In this document: positions 50,201 to 58,213 of the stretch, piece after piece
Numbering within the stretch: the stretch's first letter is position 1
How the letters are laid out: every line of letters begins with the position of its first letter
NCBI GenBank assembly: GCA_001767455.1
Contig: MELC01000039.1
Location: 1 to 64,000, forward strand
Direction of reading: 5' to 3'
Origin: Acidobacteria bacterium RIFCSPLOWO2_12_FULL_66_21
GTDB lineage: Bacteria; Acidobacteriota; Vicinamibacteria; Vicinamibacterales; 2-12-FULL-66-21
Length of the DNA stretch: 64,000 nucleotides
The notes under the pieces: generated by a model
Database searches by the model: none
Seen by the model: the letters and a program-made list of their open reading frames with translations, nothing else
What the model was told of the DNA's origin: nothing
Position numbers and translations under genes: made by a program

Positions 50201-52811
50201 GGCGGACTTGATGCCGTCCGAGGACCGGACCCTGCTCGAGGCGGTGGCGCGCGCCGTGATGGACGGCGGCGATGGGGGCCTTCGCGATCAGTTGAAGCGT
50301 CCGCAGATTCCGTTCGGGCCGGAACGCGGCATGATTCCCGAGCTTGCCACCCAGGCCCTGGTCGGTCGTGAATCCGCCGCGCGCAGCCCGGTGCCTCCCG
50401 CCGGCCTCGAGATGGACAACGGCGCCGGCGGATTTGCCGACGATGGTCGCGAGTACGTCATCTCCGTCGATGACGCCGCCGGCACGCTGCCGCCCCGACC
50501 GTGGTCGAACGTCGTCGCGCATCCGACCTTCGGGTTCGTGGCGACGGAGTTGAGTCCTGGCTGCACGTGGTCGAGAAACAGCCACGACAACCGCTTGACG
50601 CCCTGGAGAAACGACCCCGTCAGCGATCCTCCCGGCGAGGCGATCTTCATCCGCGATGAGGAGACCGGGGGATTCTGGTCCGCCACGCCGCTGCCGGCTG
50701 GCGGCGGCCAGCCGTACACCGTGCGGCACGGCCAGGGCTATTCGGTGTTCGAGCACGCCCGGAACGGTCTCGCGTCGACGCTGCTGGTGTTCGTGCCGCC
50801 GGCCGACGAAGTGAAGGTGTTTCATCTGACCCTTCGCAACCACTCGACGGTGGCGCGACGGTACACGGTGACGGTGTACGTGGAATGGGTGCTCGGCGAA
50901 AACCGGTCCCGCTCGCAGCCGCACGTCGTCACGAGCCGGGACCCGGAGACAGGGGTGCTCTTTGCGCGCAACGCGTTCCGCCAGGAGTTTGCCCATCGCG
51001 TGGCGTTTCTCGATCTCGATCCCGGCGAGGCAAAGACGGCAACCGGCGACCGAACGGAGTTTCTCGGAAGGAACGGCAAGCTCGCCCGGCCCGCCGTCAT
51101 GCGGCGCGTGTCGCTGTCGGGTCGCACAGGCGCCGCCCTGGATCCCTGCGGCGCCATCCAGGTCGCCGTTGTCCTCCAACCGTCGGAGACTCGAACGCTC
51201 GTCGGACTGCTCGGTGACGCGGTGGACTTTGCGGCGGCGCGCGAGCTCGTCCGGAAGTACCGCGATCGACGGGCAGTGGATGACGCGTTGCACCGCGCGG
51301 CCGGGTTCTGGAATCGACTGCTGGAGACGATCGTCGTCAAGACGCCGGATCGCGGGTTGGACCTGATGCTCAACCGCTGGCTTCCCTATCAGACACTTGC
51401 GTGCCGTGTGTGGGGCCGATCGGCGTTTTACCAGTCGAGCGGCGCGTTCGGCTTCCGCGATCAGTTGCAGGACGTCCTGGCGCTGCTCTTTGCGGCGCCG
51501 CACCTGGCGCGGACCCATCTCCTGCAGGCGGCGTCGCGGCAATTCCTGGCGGGCGACGTGCAGCACTGGTGGCACGAGCCTGGCGGCCAGGGCGTGCGCA
51601 CGCGGTTCTCCGACGATCGGCTCTGGCTGGTGTACGCGGCGCTGCAGTACGTCGCGTCGACTGGAGATGACGCCGTCCTGGACGAGCAGGTGTCGTTCCT
51701 GGAAGGCCGGGCACTCGAGCCCTACGAGCACGACGCGTACGATCGTCCGTCGATCTCCGTCGAGAGAGCGTCGCTGTACGAGCATTGCGCGCGCGCCGTG
51801 GCGATCAGCCTGGCGACCGGAGCGCACGGCTTGCCGTTGATTGGCACCGGAGACTGGAACGACGGGATGAACCTGGTGGGATTCGAGGGCCGTGGCGAAA
51901 GCGTGTGGCTCGCGTGGTTCCTGCTCTCGATCCTGCCGCCGTTCGCCGCCCTGGCGGAGGCTCGAGGGGACGGGTCCCGCGCGGCGCAGTATCGCGCGCA
52001 CGTCGAGCAGCTGACGGAGAGCGTCGAGGAAGCCTGGGACGGCGAATGGTATCGCCGCGCGTACTTCGACGAGGGGACGCCGCTGGGGTCGAAGGACAAC
52101 ACGGAGTGCCGAATCGATGCGATCGCGCAGTCGTGGGCCGTCCTTGCTGGAACCGGCGACCCCGTGCGTGCGCGACAGGCCATGGAGTCGGTCGACACGC
52201 ATCTGGTCCGGCGCGAAGACGGACTTGCCTTGCTGCTCGCGCCGCCATTCGATCGGATGGTGCCAACGCCTGGCTACATCAGAGGCTACGTGCCTGGTGT
52301 GCGGGAAAACGGCGGACAGTACACGCACGCGGCGCTGTGGAACGTCATGGCGTTCGCGCGGCTTGGCGACGGCAATCGCGCGATGGAGCTGCTCGCGATG
52401 CTGAACCCGGTGAACAGGGCGCGTACGCCGGCAGACGTTGCCCGATACCAGGCGGAACCCTACGTCGTGGCGGCGGATGTGTACTCGAACCCCGCGCACA
52501 ACGGCCGCGGCGGGTGGACGTGGTACACGGGGTCCGCCGGGTGGATGTATCGGATCGCGATCGGGAATCTCCTGGGATTGACGCTCAATCGCGGGGCCCT
52601 GCACATCGACCCGTGTATCCCAGATACCTGGCCCGGCTACGAGGCGGTGCTCAAGACGCTCAAGGCCGAATTCAAGATCGTCGTCGACAATCCGGAGAGG
52701 GTGAGCCGCGGCGTGCGTGTCATGGACCTCGACGGCACGCCGGCACAGGGCGATATTGCCCTGGCAGACGCCGTGGGGACGCACATCGTCCGCGTCGTGC
52801 TGGGCAGATAG
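44268..52811 (+). CDS. ndvB: Cyclic beta-1,2-glucan synthase (NdvB/ChvB type, GT84-GH94)
   Basis: A protein of about 2847 residues that makes and cyclises beta-1,2-glucan at the inner membrane. Domains in order: N-terminal region (1-400), two helices (about 407-465), the GT84 transferase with the D-x-D-like TLDSDTQLP near residue 621, SHDLFEGLYARAGLCTDIDLVDDYP and QHRWVRGDW, more helices (813-985), a glycoamylase-like region (MPLLVMRTYPGTLLHETYEAIV ... MAHHQGMSLV), beta-sandwich repeats, and a GH94 phosphorylase domain with GTGDWNDGMN near residue 2525. All parts expected of the family appear intact. Start uncertain: GTG 44244, ATG 44268 or ATG 44280 (the last has GGAG close by). Confidence 0.95.
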   Translation: MPETMPLPAESPDAPPASPPLFSHEQLEAHALALAAAHAVSADPRRARPLLPQLDESGARLEEAYQFLSTIARTDPQPVASEDWLRDNYHVVQDQVREVRQDLPRKFYLQLPKLAEGPYEGYPRVYLIARELIAHTAGRFNLETLVDFTTAYQRVAPLAIGETWAIPIMLRLGLVEELRRLVEGVVSARHSREQARKWEAALAARTTHREPDFDRILQAEAAGGARLSAAFVVELMQWLRDQPASAAPAWQALQRALEAQGDSPEELLRVEHQREATDQLAIGNVITSMRLLSSIDWAVFFDRVSVVERILENDPAGAYGEMDFATRDRYRHSVEQLSRRSATPELAVAERAIALARHAHEHDPKNDRRHHVGYYLISRGRFSLEKELAYSPHARERLARFVFEHPAIGYLGTIAVATALGVWGLIAYAGRQGATPGARWLVLLATLLPVSELAIALLNSLLTSMIQPRPLPKLGLRKGIPAEDRTIVGVPAIIGSEAHIESLFHDLEVRFLANRDPYLHFALLSDFADAPAEVDEGDGHLLTLAVAKVDALNERHGADRFFLFHRQRRWNAGEQRWMGWERKRGKLTEFNRLLRGATDTSFIVTHGDVTILPSIRYVITLDSDTQLPMEAGRRLVGTLSHPLNRPRFDARLRRVTEGYGVLQPRVQVSVESAARTTFAQVFAGHVGLDPYTTAVSDVYQDLFHEGSYVGKGIYDVDAFDAALDGRVPENALLSHDLFEGLYARAGLCTDIDLVDDYPLNYLAFAARQHRWVRGDWQIARWLWRTVPDANGRKVPNRLPAIASWKILDNLRRSLLAPALVALFLAGWTMLPGSAMVWSGLALLVLAFPAYMQVGRSLSSRFRGVPLREHVLAERDNVIASATQAFLSTVFLLHQSWVMLDAIGRTLVRLLVTRRHMLEWVTADHSAHVEATVGDVVRHMIATPLVAAAIGVGVRLVAPAHLPLALPIVALWCLSPALAYETGRPRSSRRTALTHAQRTAFRRIARKTWRFFDDLVKPEDHWLIPDNLQENRRELVAHRTSPTNIGLQLLSTLAALDFGYITVEAFLGRLEATFVTLLALQRYRGHFYNWYNTRTLEPLAPCYISTVDSGNLAGYLVTLRGALLEIGERPPAVDASFLEGLEDLVGLVEEEIARGEADAGRGAGTIALKKDLAHLRTELGHRPGTAAAWKSRLTLLRDRISIVSVLLHELEEPLLATSAAPGAQVFGDAGYWLDQAAAAVADRMRDLEHPIPRAEIVERAERLASLADDLVEETEFDFLFDKERQLFSIGFNVSEGRLDASYYDTLASEARLASFLAIATGKIDQAHWFKLGRSLTPSGRSRALLSWSASMFEYLMPLLVMRTYPGTLLHETYEAIVRRQLQYGERRGVPWGISESAYYAQDLDGNYQYRAFGVPGLGLKRGLADDLVIASYASFLAAPLAPEAVLANVEQLRAAGLEGQYGFYEAMDYTIDRLPKQHAGGMAVRTYMAHHQGMSLVAIDNAINAWPMQNRFHADPRVQAAELLLHERIPHLVPLTNPPLEKAEHVPATRRLPSLHVRRYVTPHTLSPRTHFLSNGSYTVMVTNAGGGYSRRQNLALTRWREDITGDGWGAFIYVRDLDSREVWSTTFQPTEREPDEYEVTFAPDRATWRRVDGTIETRTEIVVSPEDDVELRRVSLTNHGREARSFDLTSYAEVVLAPGDADLSHPAFSNLFIETIAVPERDALMCLRRPRSGTDRPHLIHVLSGRGRLSAATEYETDRGRFVGRGRGLDRPIALQTTARLANTTGPVLDPIASLRQSVRIPPGGTARIAFTTGCADTEEGARQLIEKYHDRRAVARALALASTHSQIELRHLGLTIDDTMTFQRLAGRLTYADPRLRSVDAVRRNTRGQAELWKYGISGDVPILLVHVKEAGEVELLRDLLKAHEYLRRKGLAFDLVVLNDHASSYLQDLQNTLLQMVESSPEQGWVDRPGGVFLRRADLMPSEDRTLLEAVARAVMDGGDGGLRDQLKRPQIPFGPERGMIPELATQALVGRESAARSPVPPAGLEMDNGAGGFADDGREYVISVDDAAGTLPPRPWSNVVAHPTFGFVATELSPGCTWSRNSHDNRLTPWRNDPVSDPPGEAIFIRDEETGGFWSATPLPAGGGQPYTVRHGQGYSVFEHARNGLASTLLVFVPPADEVKVFHLTLRNHSTVARRYTVTVYVEWVLGENRSRSQPHVVTSRDPETGVLFARNAFRQEFAHRVAFLDLDPGEAKTATGDRTEFLGRNGKLARPAVMRRVSLSGRTGAALDPCGAIQVAVVLQPSETRTLVGLLGDAVDFAAARELVRKYRDRRAVDDALHRAAGFWNRLLETIVVKTPDRGLDLMLNRWLPYQTLACRVWGRSAFYQSSGAFGFRDQLQDVLALLFAAPHLARTHLLQAASRQFLAGDVQHWWHEPGGQGVRTRFSDDRLWLVYAALQYVASTGDDAVLDEQVSFLEGRALEPYEHDAYDRPSISVERASLYEHCARAVAISLATGAHGLPLIGTGDWNDGMNLVGFEGRGESVWLAWFLLSILPPFAALAEARGDGSRAAQYRAHVEQLTESVEEAWDGEWYRRAYFDEGTPLGSKDNTECRIDAIAQSWAVLAGTGDPVRARQAMESVDTHLVRREDGLALLLAPPFDRMVPTPGYIRGYVPGVRENGGQYTHAALWNVMAFARLGDGNRAMELLAMLNPVNRARTPADVARYQAEPYVVAADVYSNPAHNGRGGWTWYTGSAGWMYRIAIGNLLGLTLNRGALHIDPCIPDTWPGYEAVLKTLKAEFKIVVDNPERVSRGVRVMDLDGTPAQGDIALADAVGTHIVRVVLGR

Positions 52812-52937
52812 AACCAGCGGCGGCACGGGGCCCAGAGGACGGTCGAGCCACTCGTTGCAGTTCTTGGATCCACGCTGCGGGAGGTTCCGCGACGCACCGA
52901 CCGGCTAGCGCGGGTGTAATATCTCAGCAGGGTCAAG

Positions 52938-53429
52938 ATGGAGTTCGACCATTCCGACCGCGATCGTCCCGGAGCGAGTCCGGATTCCGCAGCGCCAGGT
53001 TCAGGCAGGCGAATCGAGAACGCACGCGACGGGGACAGCGGTGAGCAGCAGCGTGAGGCCGCGGAGGAAAACCGCGAGATTGCCGAGGAGGAGCGCGCGG
53101 CCGCCGAGGCGGCGCGTCGGACGGACGAAGGCCTCCGAAGGATGGCCGAGGAGGTTCGGACCAGGGAGGAGGCCGCCCGCCTTGCAGCCGAAACGACGCG
53201 GCTGGCTGCCGAACAGGCCAGGCGCAACGCCGAACATGTGCGGGAAGCGGCGGAAGCTGCGCGCGACGCGGCGGGCAAGGCTCTGGGCGCGCGCGACGAT
53301 CTGGTGGAAGCCGCACAGGCGCTCCGGGATGGTCTCGCCGACCAGCAGCGGCAGCTGGATGAGCTGCGAGAGACGACAGAAGACATGAAAGGCACGATCG
53401 TGCCTAAAACCCCCAAGGCCGGCGTCTGA
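52938..53429 (+). CDS. Coiled-coil protein of unknown function
   Basis: A 163-residue protein dominated by one long Ala/Glu/Arg-rich coiled coil (REAAEENREIAEEERAAAEAARR ... LVEAAQALRDGLADQQRQLDEL), with disordered ends. There is no signal peptide, membrane helix or cysteine. Heptad-like repeats of 7 residues run from about 35 to 145. Function cannot be assigned; proteins like this often act as scaffolds. A weak Shine-Dalgarno (AGGG) precedes ATG 52938. It converges with the SecA paralogue. Confidence 0.7.
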   Translation: MEFDHSDRDRPGASPDSAAPGSGRRIENARDGDSGEQQREAAEENREIAEEERAAAEAARRTDEGLRRMAEEVRTREEAARLAAETTRLAAEQARRNAEHVREAAEAARDAAGKALGARDDLVEAAQALRDGLADQQRQLDELRETTEDMKGTIVPKTPKAGV

Positions 53430-53547
53430 GGCCGCACACCCGCGCACAGGTGGACTCTGTCTTCGCAAGTTGGTGACGTCGCGTTCGTGCCGCGTCTTCC
53501 TCGCCGGCGAGCACCTTGCGTTGGAGAGCCAGTAGCCGACAGGGTTC

Positions 53548-55998
53548 TCAACGCCCGAACGGGTCTCCGCGGCGGCCCGGGCGCTTTCGAAAGACTCGAT
53601 CGACCACGCCCCACAACAGCAACAGCGGTCCGAGCAGTGCCGCCGCGTAAGTGGCGATGGTTGTCCTTCCCGGCCCGGTCAGCATCATGCCGATCTGGTT
53701 GCGGAACGGATCGTCGTTCACGAGGTACGTCCAGGTCGATGACGGTCCTCTGATCCCGATCTCGTCAAGGGCGATCCGGCCGTCCTTGACGCGCACGTCT
53801 TTCAGAAGGTCGAGCGCCACGTTGTCGATCGCCTCTTCCATGCGCCGGAACGCCGCCGTAGTCTCCTCGGTGAAGTGCCGCAGCGGGTCGCGGCCGCCGA
53901 GCGCGACGAGGTGAATCCCCTCGCGCAGATCGGCGGCGAGTGCCAGGTGGTCGCGCCAGGCTCGATCGATCGCGAACAGCATCACAGCGCGCTCTGCGCG
54001 CTGAACGGCGTCCTCGCCGGCCTCCTCGACCAGCGCGCGCCGCCGCTCCGGCTCGCGCTGCCAGATCTCCGGCACGTCGTCGCCGCGCAGGATCGCCTGC
54101 CTGATGGTCATGACCTCGCGGCGTTGGTCCTCGATGGCCGACGCGTAGCGCCACAGCGTCTTTCGAATCTCGAGGTTCTGTCCTTCGACGATGCGCTGAG
54201 CGCGCGCCATCTCGGCGCGCACGATGGGGTGGTCGAACGGCTCGTCGCGTTTCGCGGTCACCACGCGGCCCGCGATGAGCGTCTCGATGCCGTAGCGCAC
54301 CAGCAGTTCGTCTTCGAGGCTCGCGAAGAAACGCGACTCCCCCGGATCCCCCTGGCGCCCGGCGCGGCCTCGAAGCTGGAGATCCACGCGGCGGCTTTCG
54401 TGGCGATTCGTTCCGATCACATAGAGGCCACCGAGCGCCGCGACCTGCGCGTGTTCCTCCTCGTGCTCTCCCCCGAGGCGGATATCCGTCCCGCGCCCGG
54501 CCATGTTCGTGGAAATGGTGACCGCCCCTGGCGCGCCGGCGCGTGCGACGATGCGCGCTTCCATCGCGTCGTTCTTGGCGTTCAGAATCTCGCACGCCAC
54601 GCCGGTGTCACGGAGCCGCGCGGCGACGCGTTCCGACTCCTCGATCGTCAGAGTGCCGACGAGAACAGGCCGCCCGGAGGCATGTGCCCGCTGGATCTCG
54701 CCGACGGCCGCCCGTTCCTTCGCCTCCCGATGCGTGAAGACGACGTCCGGGCGATCGATGCGGATCATCGGCTTGTGTGTCGGAATGACGACGACGTCGA
54801 GGCCGTACAGGTCTCGCAGCTCAGGCGCGGCCGTTTGCGCGGTGCCGGTCATGCCGCACAGGCGCGGATATCCCTGCAGGAAATGCTGAAGCGTGATCGA
54901 CCCCAGGATGCGTCCGTCGGCCTGCCGCTCGAGTCCTTCCTTCGCCTCGAGCGCCGCCTGGAGGCCGTCGGGCCAGTGACGGTCGGCGACGACGCGGCCG
55001 GTGAACTCGTCCACCACCCCGATGCGGCCGTTCCGGACGATGTAGTCGACGTCGCGCCGCAGGAGCGCGTGCGCGTGGAGCGCGCAGTTGATCTCGGTCA
55101 GCAGGCGGTAATTCTGCGCGTCATGCAGGCTGCCGGCGCCGAGCGCGCGTTCGACCTGTTCGAAGCCGGCCTCGGTCAGCTCGACGTCGCGGCCGTACTC
55201 GTCGGCATCGAAATGGACGCCGGGCGCGAGCGACGCCACGAGCGCGGCCAGCCGCGGCGCCGACGACGTCTCGCGGCCGACGCTGCCGGCGATGACGAGC
55301 GGGACGCGCGCTTCGTCGATGAGGAGCGAGTCGGCTTCGTCCACGAGCGCGAAATGGAGCGGCCGGTGCACCAGCCCCTGCGGATCCATCGCCAGCAGGT
55401 CGCGCAGGTGATCGAATCCCGCCTCCTTGGCGGTCACGTAGGTGAGGTTGGCGAGGTAGGCGCGGCGGCGGTCCTCGGGCGTCATCCCCTCTTGGACGAA
55501 CCCGACGCTGAGTCCCAGCATCGTGTAGACGGGTCCCATCCACTCCGCGTCGCGGCGCGCCAGGTAGTCGTTGAACGTGAGGACGTGCGCGCCCTGGCCC
55601 GCGAGCGCGCGGAGCGCGGCCGGCATCACGGCCGCGAGCGTCTTTCCTTCGCCGGTCTGCATTTCGACGATGTGGCCGGCGTCCAGCGCGAGCGCGGCGA
55701 GGACCTGCTCGTCGAACGGCGTCATGCCAAGGACGCGGCGCGAGGCCTCCCGGGCGAGCGCGAAGAACTCGGCGCGTATCGACTCGAGCGAGGCGGTACC
55801 CTGCTCCCGAAACGCGCGGGCGCGCGTCTCGATCTCGCGATCGGAGAGGCGCTCGATGCCGCCACCGAAGCGAGCGACCTCGGCCAGCGGCGCTTCGTAA
55901 GGGCCCATGTCGAACGTGACCGGCACGCCCTGCATACGGGCGAGGCGCTGGCGCCACGTGACTCTCACACGACGCTGCTGACTACTGGATATCTCCAC
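53548..55998 (-). CDS. SecA paralogue with C-terminal membrane helix (accessory SecA-like)
   Basis: An 816-residue SecA-family ATPase. Motor motifs are complete: MQTGEGKT (residues 113-120), TFNDYLA, VDEADSLLIDEAR (DEAD at 220-223, where SecA usually has DEVD), VGTLTIEESE, TISTNMAGRGTDI and GTNRHESRRVDLQLRGRAGRQGDPG. The helical scaffold (WRDHLALAADLREGIHLVALGGRDPL) is present. It lacks the C-terminal SecB/zinc-binding tail and instead ends in a hydrophobic segment (TTIATYAAALLGPLLLLWGVVDRVF) followed by a basic tail, predicting membrane anchoring. No SecY2 or cargo is adjacent. GTG 55998 has GGAGG upstream. I consider it a specialised second SecA. Confidence 0.85.
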   Translation of the reverse strand: MEISSSQQRRVRVTWRQRLARMQGVPVTFDMGPYEAPLAEVARFGGGIERLSDREIETRARAFREQGTASLESIRAEFFALAREASRRVLGMTPFDEQVLAALALDAGHIVEMQTGEGKTLAAVMPAALRALAGQGAHVLTFNDYLARRDAEWMGPVYTMLGLSVGFVQEGMTPEDRRRAYLANLTYVTAKEAGFDHLRDLLAMDPQGLVHRPLHFALVDEADSLLIDEARVPLVIAGSVGRETSSAPRLAALVASLAPGVHFDADEYGRDVELTEAGFEQVERALGAGSLHDAQNYRLLTEINCALHAHALLRRDVDYIVRNGRIGVVDEFTGRVVADRHWPDGLQAALEAKEGLERQADGRILGSITLQHFLQGYPRLCGMTGTAQTAAPELRDLYGLDVVVIPTHKPMIRIDRPDVVFTHREAKERAAVGEIQRAHASGRPVLVGTLTIEESERVAARLRDTGVACEILNAKNDAMEARIVARAGAPGAVTISTNMAGRGTDIRLGGEHEEEHAQVAALGGLYVIGTNRHESRRVDLQLRGRAGRQGDPGESRFFASLEDELLVRYGIETLIAGRVVTAKRDEPFDHPIVRAEMARAQRIVEGQNLEIRKTLWRYASAIEDQRREVMTIRQAILRGDDVPEIWQREPERRRALVEEAGEDAVQRAERAVMLFAIDRAWRDHLALAADLREGIHLVALGGRDPLRHFTEETTAAFRRMEEAIDNVALDLLKDVRVKDGRIALDEIGIRGPSSTWTYLVNDDPFRNQIGMMLTGPGRTTIATYAAALLGPLLLLWGVVDRVFRKRPGRRGDPFGR

Positions 55999-56054
55999 GA
56001 TTCCCTCCTCATGTTACGCGTCTCCTCGCCGGACGCGACCCACGCGGGTGTGGC

Positions 56055-56072
56055 GCAGCCCTCGAGGGCTGC
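56055..56072. repeat. REP palindrome (single copy)
   Basis: GCAGCCCT-CG-AGGGCTGC, an 18-base palindrome of the same family as the pair at 10414-10503, between the SecA paralogue and a small membrane protein gene. Confidence 0.75.
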
Positions 56073-56095
56073 AGACGGCGGCGCGGGCCGAATGA

Positions 56096-56344
56096 CTACG
56101 CGACAGCGAGGGTGATGGGAGGCGCGCGGAAGAGGGCGAGGGAAAGGAGCGAGACGGGCTGGTCGTCGCATCGGGCGGCCGTGCGACGGACGATGACGAT
56201 GGAGACAGCCGGGACGACGAGCCAGAGCGGCGTGAGAATGGCGCTCGGCAGGCCCGACCAGATGGCCGGGACCAGCGACGCCCCGAACACCGCGACGGCG
56301 AGGCCGAACACCACGAACGACTTGTGCGCCCGGAGTGTGCGCAT
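56096..56344 (-). CDS. Small putative membrane protein
   Basis: An 82-residue protein with two predicted helices (SFVVFGLAVAVFGASLVPAIW and LTPLWLVVPAVSIVIV) and short ends. I recognise no family. ATG 56344 lacks a strong Shine-Dalgarno. Located between two small unknown genes on the same strand, upstream of the SecA paralogue by about 100 bases, so a link with it is possible but unproven. Confidence 0.5.
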   Translation of the reverse strand: MRTLRAHKSFVVFGLAVAVFGASLVPAIWSGLPSAILTPLWLVVPAVSIVIVRRTAARCDDQPVSLLSLALFRAPPITLAVA

Positions 56345-56362
56345 GGTGATCAGAGGTCTATT

Positions 56363-56653
56363 CTAACGTGCGGGCGGAGTTTCATTCCACACATACAGAA
56401 AGGTGCCATCGCTGGCGGTGGCCACGTTGCGGCTGCCCTTCCGAGTCGCACGATTCAACGCGGACCGCACCTTTTCTTTGCTGGCCGTCAGTTGGGCCAG
56501 TGGCACCTTGATCGCGACGCCGTCTTCTATCTGATCGAGATCCGAGAGGATCCTGGTCACGATCTCCTTGTGCTTTCCGTTCCGGCCTTGCGGAACCTCC
56601 GTCTGCACCATCGACTTGAAGTTCATCGGCACGTTGTTGCTTCGGCGACCCAC
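56363..56653 (-). CDS. Conserved-looking 96-residue protein of unknown function
   Basis: A soluble protein (MGRRSNNVPMNFKSMVQTEV ... KEIVTRILSDLDQIEDGVAIKVPLAQL ... EKVRSALNRATRKGSRNVATASDGTFLYVW). The second half looks like a small winged or beta-hairpin DNA-binding fold (helix KEKVRSALNRATRK, then two strands), but this is an inference. GTG 56653 has a strong AGGAGG 6 bases upstream, supporting the start. Confidence 0.65.
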   Translation of the reverse strand: MGRRSNNVPMNFKSMVQTEVPQGRNGKHKEIVTRILSDLDQIEDGVAIKVPLAQLTASKEKVRSALNRATRKGSRNVATASDGTFLYVWNETPPAR

Positions 56654-56913
56654 GGCACACCTCCTGGGGCCTGCACAAACCTTAAAATAACCTGACGTAA
56701 TCGTATCCCCTGGTTACGAGCTTTGCAAGTATCGACGCGACCCGCTGAATAAAGCTCCGCTCCCGCTGGCGGGGCGCTACGGGCAAGCCGCCTACAAAAG
56801 CCGCCAATCGAGCCGTTGGAGCCGATGTTAAAGAACAGATGGGTGCCCAAAAGAGGTGACCCGTATCACACACCGGCTGGTACCCTTCCGCGGTGACGAA
56901 GAGGAGCCATGTG

Positions 56914-57093
56914 ATGCGGAAGTCCCAAACCTATTTCGACCAGATTCCCCTCGAGGTCGTGAAGAAGATGGCCGAGGCAGACGTTGCCAAGGATGACAAG
57001 ACTGGCCCTGACAACGTGAGCCTCGAACCGGCATCCGGAAAGCGTGCGCCCGATGGCGTGCCGGCACGGTCGCTCCGCCGAAAGAGCCATTGA
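56914..57093 (+). CDS. Small protein with YFDQIP-type N-terminus, upstream of a histidine kinase
   Basis: A 59-residue protein: MRKSQTYFDQIPLEVVKKMAEADV, then a disordered, basic tail. Small acidobacterial proteins with a Y-F-x-Q-I-P-x-E-x-V-K-K-I/M motif occur elsewhere to my knowledge, but their function is not known. GAGGAG lies 7 bases before ATG 56914. It ends 9 bases before the histidine kinase start, so the two are an operon, and a regulatory or partner role is likely. Confidence 0.65.
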   Translation: MRKSQTYFDQIPLEVVKKMAEADVAKDDKTGPDNVSLEPASGKRAPDGVPARSLRRKSH

Positions 57094-57102
57094 GAGGCTG
57101 TC

Positions 57103-58209
57103 ATGCTCCACGCATTCATCACCACCTATCGTGACGCCATCATCGCGAGGACGAGGGAGAAACTGACCGATCGCCCCTGGCCGCTCGTGTCGACCAGTGA
57201 GCTCGAGCATGGCGTTCCGCTGTTCCTGACCCAGCTCTCGGAGACGCTCCGGCTGGAGACGACGCCGACGCCGTTCTCGCAGAACGCCATCGGCCGGTCC
57301 GCGGGCAAGCACGGGGCGGAGCTGCGGGCGCTGGGGTTCAACATTTCCCAGGTCGTCCACGATTATGGCGACATCTGCCAGGCCATCACGGAAGTCGCCG
57401 TCGAGCAGCGCGTGCCGATCACGACCGGAGAGTTCCACATTCTGAACCGCTGCCTCGACAACGCGATCGCGGAAGCCGTGACGGAGCACGCGCGCATCAC
57501 CGCCGAATCGCGATCGACCGAAGAAATCGAACGATCCGGACAATTGGCGCACGAAATCCGCAACATGCTGAACACGGCGCTGCTCGCGTTCCATACACTG
57601 AAGCGGGGCACCGTCGCCATCAACGGCAGCACCGGGACCGTGCTGGGCCGCAGCCTGATGGGCCTGCGCGACCTGGTCGACAGCACCCTCTCCGACATCC
57701 GGATGGCCGCCAACATCCAGCGGAGCGAGCGGATGAGGGTCGGCACGTTCCTCGACGAGCTCGCGGTGGTGGGCACTCTGCACGCTGAGTATCGCGCCCT
57801 GCACTTCGCCATCGACCCGGTGGACCCGCGGCTCGCCGTGAATGCCGATCCACAGCTCCTCGCGTCCGCCGTGATGAACTTGTTGAACAATGCGTTCAAA
57901 TACACCCCCCCCGGCGGGCGCGTCGTGCTCCGCGCCGTCGGCCAGGATGGGCGTGTCCGTATCGAGGTGGAGGACGAGTGCGGCGGCATTCTCGACAGCC
58001 CGGATGATCTGTTCAAGGCGTTCGCCGACCGGCGCAGGGCCGACCGGACCGGTCTCGGCCTGGGGCTCTCGATCGCCCGCAAGGCCGTCAGAATGCACGG
58101 CGGGGACATCCACGTCCGCAATCTGCCCGGCAAGGGCTGCGTGTTTGCGATCGAAGTGCCCCAGGCTGGAGAAGAGGTTGGCGTTCCCGAAGGCGCAGTC
58201 GTCGGATAA
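57103..58209 (+). CDS. Sensor histidine kinase with RsbRD-like N-terminal domain
   Basis: A 368-residue soluble kinase. The N-terminal 150 residues (TYRDAIIARTREKL ... HGAELRALGFNISQVVHDYGDICQAI) resemble the RsbRD/STAS-associated helical domain. The phosphorylation box is LAHEIRNMLNTA near residue 150, followed by the ATPase domain: N-box NLLNNAFKYTPPGG, G1 DECGG and G2 TGLGLGLSIARKAV. There is no membrane segment, so it senses a cytoplasmic cue. No response regulator is adjacent. GAGAGG lies before ATG 57103. Confidence 0.9.
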   Translation: MLHAFITTYRDAIIARTREKLTDRPWPLVSTSELEHGVPLFLTQLSETLRLETTPTPFSQNAIGRSAGKHGAELRALGFNISQVVHDYGDICQAITEVAVEQRVPITTGEFHILNRCLDNAIAEAVTEHARITAESRSTEEIERSGQLAHEIRNMLNTALLAFHTLKRGTVAINGSTGTVLGRSLMGLRDLVDSTLSDIRMAANIQRSERMRVGTFLDELAVVGTLHAEYRALHFAIDPVDPRLAVNADPQLLASAVMNLLNNAFKYTPPGGRVVLRAVGQDGRVRIEVEDECGGILDSPDDLFKAFADRRRADRTGLGLGLSIARKAVRMHGGDIHVRNLPGKGCVFAIEVPQAGEEVGVPEGAVVG

Positions 58210-58213
58210 ACGC

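Noticed and set aside
47187-52826. 1879-codon frame antisense to the cyclic glucan synthase gene
   Set aside because: A compositional shadow of the NdvB gene. No known domain or start signal, and amino acid make-up is typical of reverse-strand GC-rich reading.
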